DNA of 6,150 nt from Clostridiaceae bacterium (GCA_012513545.1 JAAZCB010000588.1:1-6150); one strand, 5' to 3'. Shown: positions 1-5,973, numbered from the stretch's first letter. The notes: a model not told the origin generated them from the sequence alone. Numbers and translations: made by a program.

Positions 1-120
1 AGATAAGAAGCCAATGATTTGCTTAATGTTTAGAAGTGATATGTAATGTTATGTAATTTATTAAGATTTGGTAACTACAGTAGATAAATGTCTGCTGTTT
101 GCTTACAACTATATTGTACT
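1..120. mobile_element. Possible right end of an element inserted in mreB (non-mreB sequence)
   Basis: These 120 bases should encode the middle of MreB, but no frame gives MreB-like protein. The frame that continues into mreB has a stop (TAA) at 85-87. MreB similarity begins sharply at the AGG codon at 121, so a junction lies at about 118-121. The A+T-rich sequence has an imperfect palindrome at 77-98, a direct repeat ATGTAAT at 41-47 and 51-57 (10 bp apart, one helical turn), and TTTGCTTA at 18-25 and 98-105. Such terminal structure is compatible with a recombinase attachment site or a transposon end, but no recombinase gene is visible. I see no group II intron domain V, and the in-frame stop argues against an intein. 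A chromosomal rearrangement or assembly join would also explain the break. Confidence 0.4.
77..98. repeat. Imperfect inverted repeat next to the mreB junction
   Basis: The arms ACAGTAGA (77-84) and TCTGCTGT (91-98) pair over 8 positions, with one G-T wobble as RNA, around a 6-nt spacer. Outside them GTAA (71-74) and TTAC (103-106) can extend the pairing across small internal mismatches. The structure ends about 15-20 bp before the point where mreB similarity starts. It could be a recombinase-binding site or the subterminal hairpin of an insertion sequence; chance is not excluded for arms this short. Confidence 0.4.
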
Positions 121-465
121 AGGGGGAGAGACTTGATAACAGGTCTTCCTAAAAACATTACAATTACATCTTCAGAAATATCGGAAGCATTGAAGGAACC
201 AATAAATTCGATAGTTGACTCGATTAAATATACGCTTGAAAAGACTCCGCCGGAGTTGGCGGCAGATATTATGGACAGAGGCATAATGCTGACAGGGGGA
301 GGGGCACTTTTGAGCGGTCTTGACAGGCTTATCAGGGGAGAAACCGGTATGCCTGTATCAATAGCAGATAAACCTCTTGATTGCGTTGTGATGGGATCGG
401 GAAAGGTTTTGGAGGAAATAGAAACATTAAAGAAGGTATTGATTTCTCCTAAGAAATTGAAATAG
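88..465 (+). pseudogene. mreB: MreB cell-shape actin homologue, 5'-truncated (C-terminal third only)
   Basis: MreB is a cytoplasmic, ATP-dependent actin-like protein that polymerises under the membrane and directs the lateral-wall synthesis complex. The open frame from ATG 88 gives 125 residues, but the first 11 codons (88-120) are not MreB-like. Family sequence starts at 121 with [11 protein letters not shown] and continues through the highly conserved [14 protein letters not shown] and the nucleotide-site motif LTGGGALL to a normal C terminus. About 114 residues are kept; MreB proteins are usually 330-345, so most of subdomains IA, IB and IIA, including the phosphate-1 motif, are missing. 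The piece cannot bind ATP or polymerise alone. ATG 88 has no Shine-Dalgarno sequence. TTG 133 lies behind a purine-rich AGGGGGAGAG, but that sequence also encodes conserved R-G-R residues. The gene lies 17 nt ahead of mreC, its usual partner. It may be a pseudogene or the 3' piece of a gene interrupted by a removable element. Confidence 0.88.
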
Positions 466-473
466 AAGGGAGA
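464..473 (+). promoter_or_regulatory. Ribosome binding site of mreC
   Basis: AGAAGGGAGA sits 9 nt before TTG 483 and supports that codon as the mreC start. The next codon, TTG 486, is possible but further away. The site overlaps the mreB stop codon (463-465), fitting close translation of the two genes. Confidence 0.6.
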
Positions 474-482
474 TATAATCTT

Positions 483-1340
483 TTGTTGAGGCTTATCAGA
501 AATAAGTTTTTTGTAATATTTACACTAACAGTTGTAATTTTAGTTGTTATGGGGTTGTCATCAAATCAAAACAGTAAACTGAACGTGGTTCGTAATGCAA
601 CAAGCGTTATATTATCTCCGTTTCAGAAGTTTTTTGATTTCACCGGAGAAAAGATTAACGGTACTTTTGTCTATTTCAGTGATGTTAAGGCTTTAAAGGA
701 GGAGAATGATCTTCTTAAAGCTCAGATTGACGAGCTATCAAAGGAAAACAAGGAACTATCCGGTTATAAAGCTAAGATTGATGAGCTGAGACTTGCGCTT
801 AATATAAAAAACCATTTTGAGGACTATGAGCCGATTGGTGCAAACATAATAGCGAAGGACATGGGGAACTGGTTTAATATTTTCACAATTGACCGTGGCA
901 TACAGGACGGTGTGTCAAATAATGATGCAGTGGTAACAAGTAAAGGTCTTGTAGGTAGAATTTTAAGCGCGGAACTGATGTCTTCAAAGGTTATATCAAT
1001 TATTGATGAAGACAGTACCGTTAGCTCTAGAATTGTTAAAACAAATGAAGAAGTTTATGTGAAGGGTGATATGAAGCTTAAAGACCAGGGGTTATGCAGG
1101 GCTAATTCGATTTTTAACGATGTCGATATAGCTGTGGGTGATACCATTGAAACATCAGGCTTGGGCGGTTATTATCCAAAGGGTATTACTTTAGGCGAGG
1201 TTATGGAGGTAAGAAGGAAGACCGGAGAACTTTTCAGGTATGCAATAATTAAACCGGCTGTGGATTTTAAAAGGCTTGATGAAGTTTTTGTATTAAAGAG
1301 CAAAAAAAAAGTTGATAAAACAGGCGAAAATGAAAAATGA
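483..1340 (+). CDS. mreC: Rod shape-determining protein MreC
   Basis: MreC is a bitopic membrane protein whose outer domain binds penicillin-binding protein 2 and links it to MreB and MreD, helping activate the elongation complex. The 285-residue product has the family layout: a short basic N terminus, one membrane helix at about residues 9-25, a coiled coil at about 66-107 with heptad-like L/I spacing (KALKEENDLLKAQIDEL), then the paired beta-barrel domain with motifs NWFNIFTIDRG, GLVGRI and, near the C terminus, YPKGITLGEV. Length is normal. The start is TTG 483, chosen for the AAGGGAGA upstream. The gene begins 17 nt after mreB and its stop overlaps the mreD start in ATGA, so it is cotranscribed and probably translationally coupled to mreD. 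A run of nine A (1302-1310) in the lysine-rich tail lies about ten codons before the stop. Confidence 0.96.
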   Translation: MLRLIRNKFFVIFTLTVVILVVMGLSSNQNSKLNVVRNATSVILSPFQKFFDFTGEKINGTFVYFSDVKALKEENDLLKAQIDELSKENKELSGYKAKIDELRLALNIKNHFEDYEPIGANIIAKDMGNWFNIFTIDRGIQDGVSNNDAVVTSKGLVGRILSAELMSSKVISIIDEDSTVSSRIVKTNEEVYVKGDMKLKDQGLCRANSIFNDVDIAVGDTIETSGLGGYYPKGITLGEVMEVRRKTGELFRYAIIKPAVDFKRLDEVFVLKSKKKVDKTGENEK

Positions 1341-1852
1341 GAGTAAAAATAATTTCTTATTCAATCTTGATATTTATAATGGCTCTGCTTCAGTCAACTG
1401 TTTTTAATTATATAAAAATATTTGATGTCAAGCCCAATTTATTACTTATACTTATAGTAACTGTTGCTTTGCTGACCAATGATATTGAGGGTGCAGCTAT
1501 TGGTTTTTTCAGCGGGCTGGTTCAGGATATGGCGTCCGGGAAAGTGCTTGGTTTTTATGCTTTATTGGGAATGTATCTTGGATTTAGCATCGGGGCAATG
1601 AATAAAAGGCTTAACAGGGAAAATATATTAATACTTCTGTTTTTTACTTTTGTGTCTTCAATAATTTATGAATATTTTGTCTATCTTCTGAATTCTATTG
1701 TAAGGGGTACGGTGGATTTGATCTATCCCTTCAGGCATTTGATATTGACTGAGGCGCTGTATAACTGTGGGGTATCGGTATTAATCTTTGCTGTTGTTCT
1801 CAAGCTCAACAGATGGTTTGTAAGTATGGACAAGACATTAAGAAAATACTGA
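1337..1852 (+). CDS. mreD: Rod shape-determining protein MreD
   Basis: MreD is a small integral membrane component of the elongasome that works with MreC in controlling PBP2 and cell width. The 171-residue product is very hydrophobic, with about five or six membrane spans: roughly 5-25, 32-50, 55-85 (probably two), 97-118 and 138-158. Loops have the basic residues typical of MreD, such as NKRLNREN near residues 89-96. The N-terminal ILIFIMALLQSTVFNYI and the DVKPNLLLI that follows resemble Firmicute MreD. It starts at ATG 1337 within the last codons of mreC (4-nt overlap). No strong Shine-Dalgarno sequence precedes it, so translation is likely coupled to mreC. MreD diverges quickly in sequence, so the call rests on topology, length and position between mreC and mrdA. 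Confidence 0.93.
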   Translation: MRVKIISYSILIFIMALLQSTVFNYIKIFDVKPNLLLILIVTVALLTNDIEGAAIGFFSGLVQDMASGKVLGFYALLGMYLGFSIGAMNKRLNRENILILLFFTFVSSIIYEYFVYLLNSIVRGTVDLIYPFRHLILTEALYNCGVSVLIFAVVLKLNRWFVSMDKTLRKY

Positions 1853-1920
1853 TTACTACTTTTTGTAGCAAATTATTGCTAAACATCAAATAGTATTGTG
1901 TGCTACTATATAAGTGTCAC
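1853..1920 (+). other. mreD-mrdA spacer with competing small inverted repeats
   Basis: The spacer has several mutually complementary segments: CTAC (1856-1859) with GTAG (1865-1868), TAGCAA (1866-1871) with TTGCTA (1876-1881), GTAGCA (1865-1870) with TGCTAC (1901-1906), and ATAGTA (1890-1895) with TACTAT (1904-1909). These cannot all form together. No U-run follows any stem, so none reads as an intrinsic terminator, and I find no convincing -35/-10 pair. It could be a folded mRNA spacer affecting mrdA translation or mRNA processing, or simple A+T-rich coincidence. Confidence 0.3.
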
Positions 1921-1933
1921 AAGGGGGTGGGGG
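1921..1933 (+). promoter_or_regulatory. Ribosome binding site of mrdA, with doubled G tract
   Basis: AAGGGGGTGGGGG contains AAGGGGGT, one base from the ideal AAGGAGGT, ending 8 nt before TTG 1937. This decides the mrdA start in favour of TTG 1937 over the upstream in-frame GTG 1898, which has no such site. The two G5 tracts give overlapping anti-Shine-Dalgarno matches. Confidence 0.75.
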
Positions 1934-1936
1934 AAG

Positions 1937-4069
1937 TTGAGTGAAAACGTCAATGAAAGAATAAACCGCAGACTTGATATTATAGCTGTGTTGTTTATGG
2001 CTTTTTTCTTGATTATTGTACTTCGTCTTGTAAATCTTCAGATTATCCATGGTAAAGAATATGATGAAGAATCTCGGAACAAACTCTTAAGGACAAGAGA
2101 AATAGTAGCTAACAGAGGAAATATTCTTGACAGGAATTCGCTGCCCATTGCCGTGAACAGAATGGGGTATGCAGTCCGTATTGCGCGTACCAGCATGAAG
2201 GAAGCAGAGCGCAATGATATGATACTTAAGCTTGTCAGTATATTTGAAAAAAACGGAGAGGCGATTGAAAGTGATCTGGGTAAATACCTCACCTTTAACC
2301 CTATAGATTTCGGCAAGACAATAAAGAATAATGAACAGGCTCTTGAAAAATGGAAGAAAGAAATGGTGTTGGTGGAAAAGGAAACAGCACTGCTTTCTAC
2401 GCCGCAGGACACCTTTAATTATTTCAGAAAGAAAAAATTCAAAATTGATGATAAGTATTCTGATGAAGAAGCCTATAAAATTATGAGCATAAGGTATGAA
2501 ATGCTTATAAAGGGCTATACGGAAGTTGACCTGCTTCTTCTGGCGAAAAATGTCGGTGCTGCAACTGTGGCTCAGCTTGAGGAAAGACATCAGGAATTTC
2601 CGGGAGTTGCAATCGATGTGATTCCGCACAGGGAGTACGTAGAAGCAGAACCTTACGGACATATTTTAGGATATGTACGTATTATTGATGAGAAGGAATA
2701 TGAGGTGCTAAAAGAAAAAGGATATAAAAGGACAGATCTATTAGGCAAGACAGGAATAGAACTGAATCAGGAAGAATACTTGAGGGGGATCAATGGAAAG
2801 CGTTGGGTTGAGGTTGATTCGAGCGGAAGGGTTATGGATGAGGTTGGTATTAAACCTGCCATACCGGGCAATGATGTTGTTCTTACTATTGACTCCAGGC
2901 TTCAGAAGGCTGCTATGGAATCGTTGCAGAAAAATATTGAGGAAATCCGGTCAAAAGCCGATAACAAAACAAACCACGGTGATGCTTGTGCAGGAGCTGT
3001 AGTTGCTATTGATGTCAGTAACGGAGAGGTTTTAACCCTGGCTGGCTATCCCTCCTATGATCCTTCGATTTACCTTGCAGGTCCTGAGGATGTACAGATA
3101 CAAACATTGCTTCAAACAATGCTGAATGACAACATAAATAAACCGTTTTTCAACAGGGCTATACAGGAAGCGTATGCTCCGGGTTCTACTTTTAAACCCT
3201 TAACAGCAATAGCAGGTCTTCAGGAAGGTGCAATAACCGACAAAACAAAAATATACTGTACCGGAGCGTATACCGTTCACGGTATGAGGTTTAAATGCCA
3301 TGGCGGGCCTCATGGCAATATAAGCCTGACAGATGCTTTGGCAAAATCCTGTAACTATTATTTTAACGAGGTTGCTTACAGAATAGGGATAGATAAGCTT
3401 GATACCTGGGCAAAAGCTTTTGGATTGGGTTCTAAAACAGGAATAGAAGTCCCCTTTGAGATTGAAGGATTCAGGGCCAACAGGGATACGAAAAAATTGA
3501 AATTTGCAGAAAAGGAAAATCAGGCATGGTTTCCAGCAGATACTGTTCAGGCCGGAATAGGGCAGTCCTTTAATGCTTTCACCCCACTTCAGCTGGCGAG
3601 CTATGTCAGTACTATTGCCAACGGCGGAACCAGGTATAAACCGCATATAGTGAAGAGGGTAGTAGCAGCCGATGGTTCAACGGTAAAGGAAACAGAGATT
3701 GAATATGAGAAGGTACCTGTTAGTAAAGAAACAATTGAGGCAGTAAAAAAAGGAATGGTAAGCGTTGCGAATCAGGAGGACGGTACGGCTGCAAGTATTT
3801 TTAAGGATTTTCCGTTTGTTGTGGCAGGAAAAACCGGTACACCTGAAACTGGTCAGGAAAAATATGGGAAGTCCTCTAATGGTTTATTTATCGCGTATGC
3901 TCCAGCCGACAATCCTAAAATTGCTGTGGCAGTCGTAATAGAACGCGGAGTGTGGGGGTCATTGGCAGCACCGGTAGCAAGAGATGTCTTAAAAGAGTAT
4001 TTCGGCTTAAACAGCGGCGTATTGCCTAAAGATAGCGTTATTGCAGATGAAGTTATATTTACCAGATAA
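1937..4069 (+). CDS. mrdA: Penicillin-binding protein 2, elongation-specific D,D-transpeptidase
   Basis: This class B penicillin-binding protein crosslinks peptidoglycan stem peptides during side-wall elongation, with RodA as glycosyltransferase partner and MreC/MreD as activators. From TTG 1937 the product has 710 residues, somewhat longer than the roughly 630 of E. coli PBP2 but usual for clostridial forms with a larger N-terminal region. A membrane anchor spans about 13-32, followed by the class B motif RGNILDRN and the dimerisation/head domain, with HILGYVR and GKTGIELNQEEYLRG before the catalytic domain. The transpeptidase has the three active-site motifs: S-T-F-K with catalytic Ser417 and Lys420, S-C-N at 471-473, and K-T-G-T at 632-635. 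A cluster Cys441, His448, Cys454, His455, His459 lies between the first two motifs. It is a beta-lactam target. The start is set by AAGGGGGT upstream; a longer reading from GTG 1898 would add 13 residues without support. Position after mreBCD favours elongation PBP2 over the septal PBP or SpoVD. Confidence 0.95.
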   Translation: MSENVNERINRRLDIIAVLFMAFFLIIVLRLVNLQIIHGKEYDEESRNKLLRTREIVANRGNILDRNSLPIAVNRMGYAVRIARTSMKEAERNDMILKLVSIFEKNGEAIESDLGKYLTFNPIDFGKTIKNNEQALEKWKKEMVLVEKETALLSTPQDTFNYFRKKKFKIDDKYSDEEAYKIMSIRYEMLIKGYTEVDLLLLAKNVGAATVAQLEERHQEFPGVAIDVIPHREYVEAEPYGHILGYVRIIDEKEYEVLKEKGYKRTDLLGKTGIELNQEEYLRGINGKRWVEVDSSGRVMDEVGIKPAIPGNDVVLTIDSRLQKAAMESLQKNIEEIRSKADNKTNHGDACAGAVVAIDVSNGEVLTLAGYPSYDPSIYLAGPEDVQIQTLLQTMLNDNINKPFFNRAIQEAYAPGSTFKPLTAIAGLQEGAITDKTKIYCTGAYTVHGMRFKCHGGPHGNISLTDALAKSCNYYFNEVAYRIGIDKLDTWAKAFGLGSKTGIEVPFEIEGFRANRDTKKLKFAEKENQAWFPADTVQAGIGQSFNAFTPLQLASYVSTIANGGTRYKPHIVKRVVAADGSTVKETEIEYEKVPVSKETIEAVKKGMVSVANQEDGTAASIFKDFPFVVAGKTGTPETGQEKYGKSSNGLFIAYAPADNPKIAVAVVIERGVWGSLAAPVARDVLKEYFGLNSGVLPKDSVIADEVIFTR

Positions 4070-4120
4070 CATCTTGGCTTGATGTTTAAAGGCTGCAGAA
4101 AATAAATTGACTTTATTACT

Positions 4121-4126
4121 GGAGGT
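4121..4126 (+). promoter_or_regulatory. Ribosome binding site of minC
   Basis: GGAGGT lies 8 nt before ATG 4135. The surrounding GGAGGTTTGC (4121-4130) recurs exactly upstream of minD (5148-5157). Confidence 0.8.
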
Positions 4127-4134
4127 TTGCTTAA

Positions 4135-4815
4135 ATGAATGAGGGTAGTGTAGTTTTCAAAGGTTCGTTGAATTGTCTTACAATAATTATGAAGGAAGAA
4201 GTAGACTTTGCTTCAATTCTTCAGCAAATAGAAGAAAAGGTAGCATCTGCAGGAAAATTTTTTAAAGGGGCTACACTTTCTGTAAAATATCGGGGTAAAA
4301 AGCTGGACTCCAAGGAGGAAGAAGCGGTATTGAAGCTTTTGCAAAGTAAGAGTGGAGCAAAGATTAAGAGTTTTGAAGAAGACACCGAGCAACCGGTGCG
4401 TGTTGAAAATGAAGCACCTGCTCCTCAACCCTTAAAAATCAGAATGAGTAATTTCTTCTTTAAGGGATTGGAGGAGGGAATTACAAAGTTTTACAGAGGA
4501 ACTGTGCGCTCCGGACAATTGATTAACTTCGACGGTAACCTGGTTGTTGTAGGAGATGTTAATCCAGGAAGTGAGCTGATAGCAACAGGTAATATTGTTG
4601 TGATGGGGACACTGAGAGGTATGGTACATGCTGGTGCCAATGGAAATAAAGAGGCAATCGTCGTTGCATTAAATCTGCAGCCAACCCAGTTGAGGATAGC
4701 AGATGTAATAACTCGTCCCCCTGATGAGAGTGGGATTCCAGGGCAGTTTATCCCTGAGATGGCATATGTAAAAGAGGATATGGTATATATTGACAGATAT
4801 CTGCCGCAAAGGTAA
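4135..4815 (+). CDS. minC: Septum site-determining protein MinC (FtsZ inhibitor)
   Basis: MinC blocks Z-ring assembly away from midcell; it is brought to the membrane by MinD-ATP and there antagonises FtsZ polymers. The 226-residue product has both family domains. Residues 1-80 form the N-terminal FtsZ-inhibiting domain (VVFKGSLNCLTIIM, then the helix DFASILQQIEEKV). About 81-101 is an acidic, proline-rich linker. About 119-215 is the C-terminal beta-helix that dimerises and binds MinD, with R-S-G-Q at 125-128, G-D-V at 140-142, GNIVVMGTLRG at 152-162 and H-A-G at 165-167. The length is normal. It starts at ATG 4135 with GGAGGT 8 nt upstream and follows mrdA by 65 nt without a clear terminator, so it probably reads from the mre transcript. 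Unusually for a min cluster, a long gap with its own promoter separates it from minD. Confidence 0.96.
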   Translation: MNEGSVVFKGSLNCLTIIMKEEVDFASILQQIEEKVASAGKFFKGATLSVKYRGKKLDSKEEEAVLKLLQSKSGAKIKSFEEDTEQPVRVENEAPAPQPLKIRMSNFFFKGLEEGITKFYRGTVRSGQLINFDGNLVVVGDVNPGSELIATGNIVVMGTLRGMVHAGANGNKEAIVVALNLQPTQLRIADVITRPPDESGIPGQFIPEMAYVKEDMVYIDRYLPQR

Positions 4816-4850
4816 TGACAGACTAAGGCTTTATTCTGCAAAATGAAGAA

Positions 4851-4879
4851 TTGACAAATGGTAAAAAGAAATATATAGT
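4851..4879 (+). promoter_or_regulatory. Sigma-A-type promoter for minD-minE
   Basis: TTGACA (4851-4856) matches the -35 consensus fully, and TATAGT (4874-4879) matches -10 in five of six positions, with an ideal 17-nt spacer. Transcription would start near 4885-4888. This is the best promoter match in the window; it would let minD and downstream genes be expressed independently of the upstream mre-mrdA-minC transcript. Confidence 0.72.
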
Positions 4880-5021
4880 TTAAATGAGAGTAATCATTGG
4901 ATGTATATTTATTTTGTATATGACTTCTTTAAGTATACAGTTGACAAAGCAATGTTATCCGGAAAATCCGTTTTGGATTAAGTTTATATGCTGTGTGTTT
5001 GTAATCTTAAAGATGGAACGT

Positions 5022-5055
5022 CTGGATTTTTTGGTGATCCTGATGTTTTATCCAG
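5022..5055 (+). other. Potential hairpin in the minD leader
   Basis: CTGGAT (5022-5027) is the exact reverse complement of ATCCAG (5050-5055), with a 22-nt loop. GGAT of the left arm could instead pair with ATCC at 5037-5040, giving a competing fold. A T7 run follows only 24 nt later, with a poor stem directly before it, so this is not a standard intrinsic terminator. Confidence 0.3.
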
Positions 5056-5099
5056 TAATTAAGTCTTGGGAAATATTCTTTTTTTAAATACATACAATG

Positions 5100-5131
5100 A
5101 GGAACGATTGTTGCAAGTTATTTACGTTCTT
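5100..5131 (+). other. Potential hairpin just upstream of the minD ribosome binding site
   Basis: AGGAACG (5100-5106) pairs with CGTTCTT (5125-5131) over 7 bp including one G-U, leaving an 18-nt loop. An overlapping hairpin ACAAT (5094-5098) with ATTGT (5107-5111) excludes it. The structure ends 15 nt before the minD Shine-Dalgarno sequence, close enough to affect ribosome access, but the stems are short. Confidence 0.3.
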
Positions 5132-5146
5132 AGTTGATTACATTTT

Positions 5147-5153
5147 GGGAGGT
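5147..5153 (+). promoter_or_regulatory. Ribosome binding site of minD
   Basis: GGGAGGT lies 6 nt before ATG 5160 and sets the minD start there rather than at the upstream in-frame ATG 5097, which would add 21 residues unlike any MinD. Confidence 0.85.
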
Positions 5154-5159
5154 TTGCAT

Positions 5160-5960
5160 ATGGGTGAGGTTATAGTCATTACTTCAGGCAAGGGCGGCGT
5201 TGGAAAAACGACAACTACAGCTAATATAGGTACAGGACTTGCGTTAAAAGGTAAAAAAGTTGTTCTTCTTGATACGGATATAGGGTTAAGGAATCTTGAT
5301 GTTGTAATGGGTTTAGAGAATAGAATTGTATATGATCTGGTGGATGTTGTTGAAGGGACATGCAGAGTCAAACAGGCTTTAATAAAGGACAAACGGTATG
5401 AAGGTTTATATCTTCTACCTGCTGCCCAAACGAGGGATAAATCGGCAGTAACACCTGAACAGATGATAAAGCTGTGTGAAGAGTTAAGACAGGAGTACGA
5501 TTTTATTATTGTGGACTGTCCTGCCGGTATAGAACAAGGCTTTAAAAATGCCATAGCCGGTGCTGACAGGGCGTTAGTTGTCACTACTCCTGAAGTTTCA
5601 GCTGTAAGGGACGCTGACAGGATAATAGGGTTATTGGAAGCTAATGAACTTAGAAATCCAAAACTGCTTATAAACAGAGTCAGGGCTGATATGGTAAAGC
5701 GTGGGGATATGATGACAATAGATGACATTATTGATATACTTGCAATAGACCTTATTGGTGTTGTTCCTGATGATGAAAAGATAATAGTATCAACCAACAA
5801 GGGAGAACCTGCTGTAAACGACACTAAATCGCTTGCCGGAGAGGCTTACAGAGGAATTACGAGAAGGATACTTGGTGAGGATGTTCCTCTGTTAAACCTT
5901 GAGACTGAAGATGGTTTCATGTTTAAAATAAAGAAATTGTTCGGGTTGAGAGTAAATTGA
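5160..5960 (+). CDS. minD: Septum site-determining protein MinD (membrane ATPase)
   Basis: MinD is a ParA/Mrp-type ATPase that dimerises with ATP on the inner membrane face, recruits MinC, and is released when MinE stimulates hydrolysis. The product has 266 residues, the usual length. It opens directly with the deviant Walker A motif GKGGVGKTT (residues 10-18, signature Lys11 and Lys16), then the switch I region DTDIGLRNLDVVMGLE (38-53, with Asp38 and Asp40), and Walker B/switch II with IIVDCPAG (116-123, Asp119). The C terminus, FMFKIKKLFGL, is the amphipathic membrane-targeting helix. ATG 5160 is chosen because GGGAGGT precedes it and because MinD proteins begin just ahead of this beta strand. 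It lies 344 nt after minC under its own likely promoter and 13 nt before minE, so minD and minE are cotranscribed. Confidence 0.97.
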   Translation: MGEVIVITSGKGGVGKTTTTANIGTGLALKGKKVVLLDTDIGLRNLDVVMGLENRIVYDLVDVVEGTCRVKQALIKDKRYEGLYLLPAAQTRDKSAVTPEQMIKLCEELRQEYDFIIVDCPAGIEQGFKNAIAGADRALVVTTPEVSAVRDADRIIGLLEANELRNPKLLINRVRADMVKRGDMMTIDDIIDILAIDLIGVVPDDEKIIVSTNKGEPAVNDTKSLAGEAYRGITRRILGEDVPLLNLETEDGFMFKIKKLFGLRVN

Positions 5961-5973
5961 GAGGAGGAGGCTT

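Larger units (their letters stand above)
4816..5159 (+). other. 344-nt minC-minD intergenic region: promoter plus long minD leader
   Basis: I see no credible gene here. A 67-codon open frame (4884-5087) begins at about the expected transcription start, has no Shine-Dalgarno sequence, is rich in F, I, L and C from A+T-rich DNA, and resembles no family I know. The region holds a strong sigma-A-like promoter (4851-4879), so a transcript starting near 4886 would have a leader of about 270 nt before minD. The leader contains repeated ATCC and GGAT segments that can pair in alternative ways, a hairpin CTGGAT/ATCCAG (5022-5055), a T7 run (5079-5085) and a hairpin at 5100-5131. I recognise no known riboswitch or T-box consensus. 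It may be a cis-regulatory leader, a site for a small RNA, or an eroded gene. Confidence 0.5.

Noticed and set aside
19..47. Outward promoter TTGCTT-17-TGTAAT at the left end
   Set aside because: The -10 is fair but the -35 matches in only three of six positions; too weak to claim that the insert drives mreB-mreC.
1..120. Group II intron 3' end or intein in mreB
   Set aside because: No domain V-like sequence is visible in the last 100 nt, and the in-frame TAA at 85-87 rules out a continuous intein fusion.
1302..1310. A9 run as a programmed slippage site in mreC
   Set aside because: It lies in a lysine-rich tail just before the stop; slippage would change only the last residues, and such runs are common in A+T-rich genomes.
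1898..1936. 13-codon N-terminal extension of PBP2 from GTG 1898
   Set aside because: It would place the strong AAGGGGGT inside the coding region; TTG 1937 has ideal spacing and gives the expected short cytoplasmic tail before the membrane helix.
4068..4086. Terminator after mrdA (AACATC with GATGTT, 7-nt loop)
   Set aside because: Only 6 A/T-heavy base pairs, overlaps the mrdA stop, and no U-run follows.
4107..4112. TTGACT as a -35 element for minC
   Set aside because: A correctly spaced -10 would fall on the minC start region and no TATAAT-like hexamer is there.
4941..4946. Second TTGACA in the minC-minD gap
   Set aside because: No -10-like sequence 16-18 nt downstream.
4884..5087. 67-codon open frame between minC and minD
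   Set aside because: No Shine-Dalgarno sequence, its ATG lies at or before the predicted transcription start of the strong promoter, and its composition is what random A+T-rich DNA gives; no recognised family.
5097..5159. 21-codon N-terminal extension of MinD from ATG 5097
   Set aside because: No ribosome site there; the added residues are unlike MinD, and GGGAGGT directly precedes ATG 5160.
5138..5824. Long open frame on the minus strand opposite minD
   Set aside because: Shadow of the minD coding frame; low-complexity S/T/I-rich product, no ribosome site, and minD is certain.
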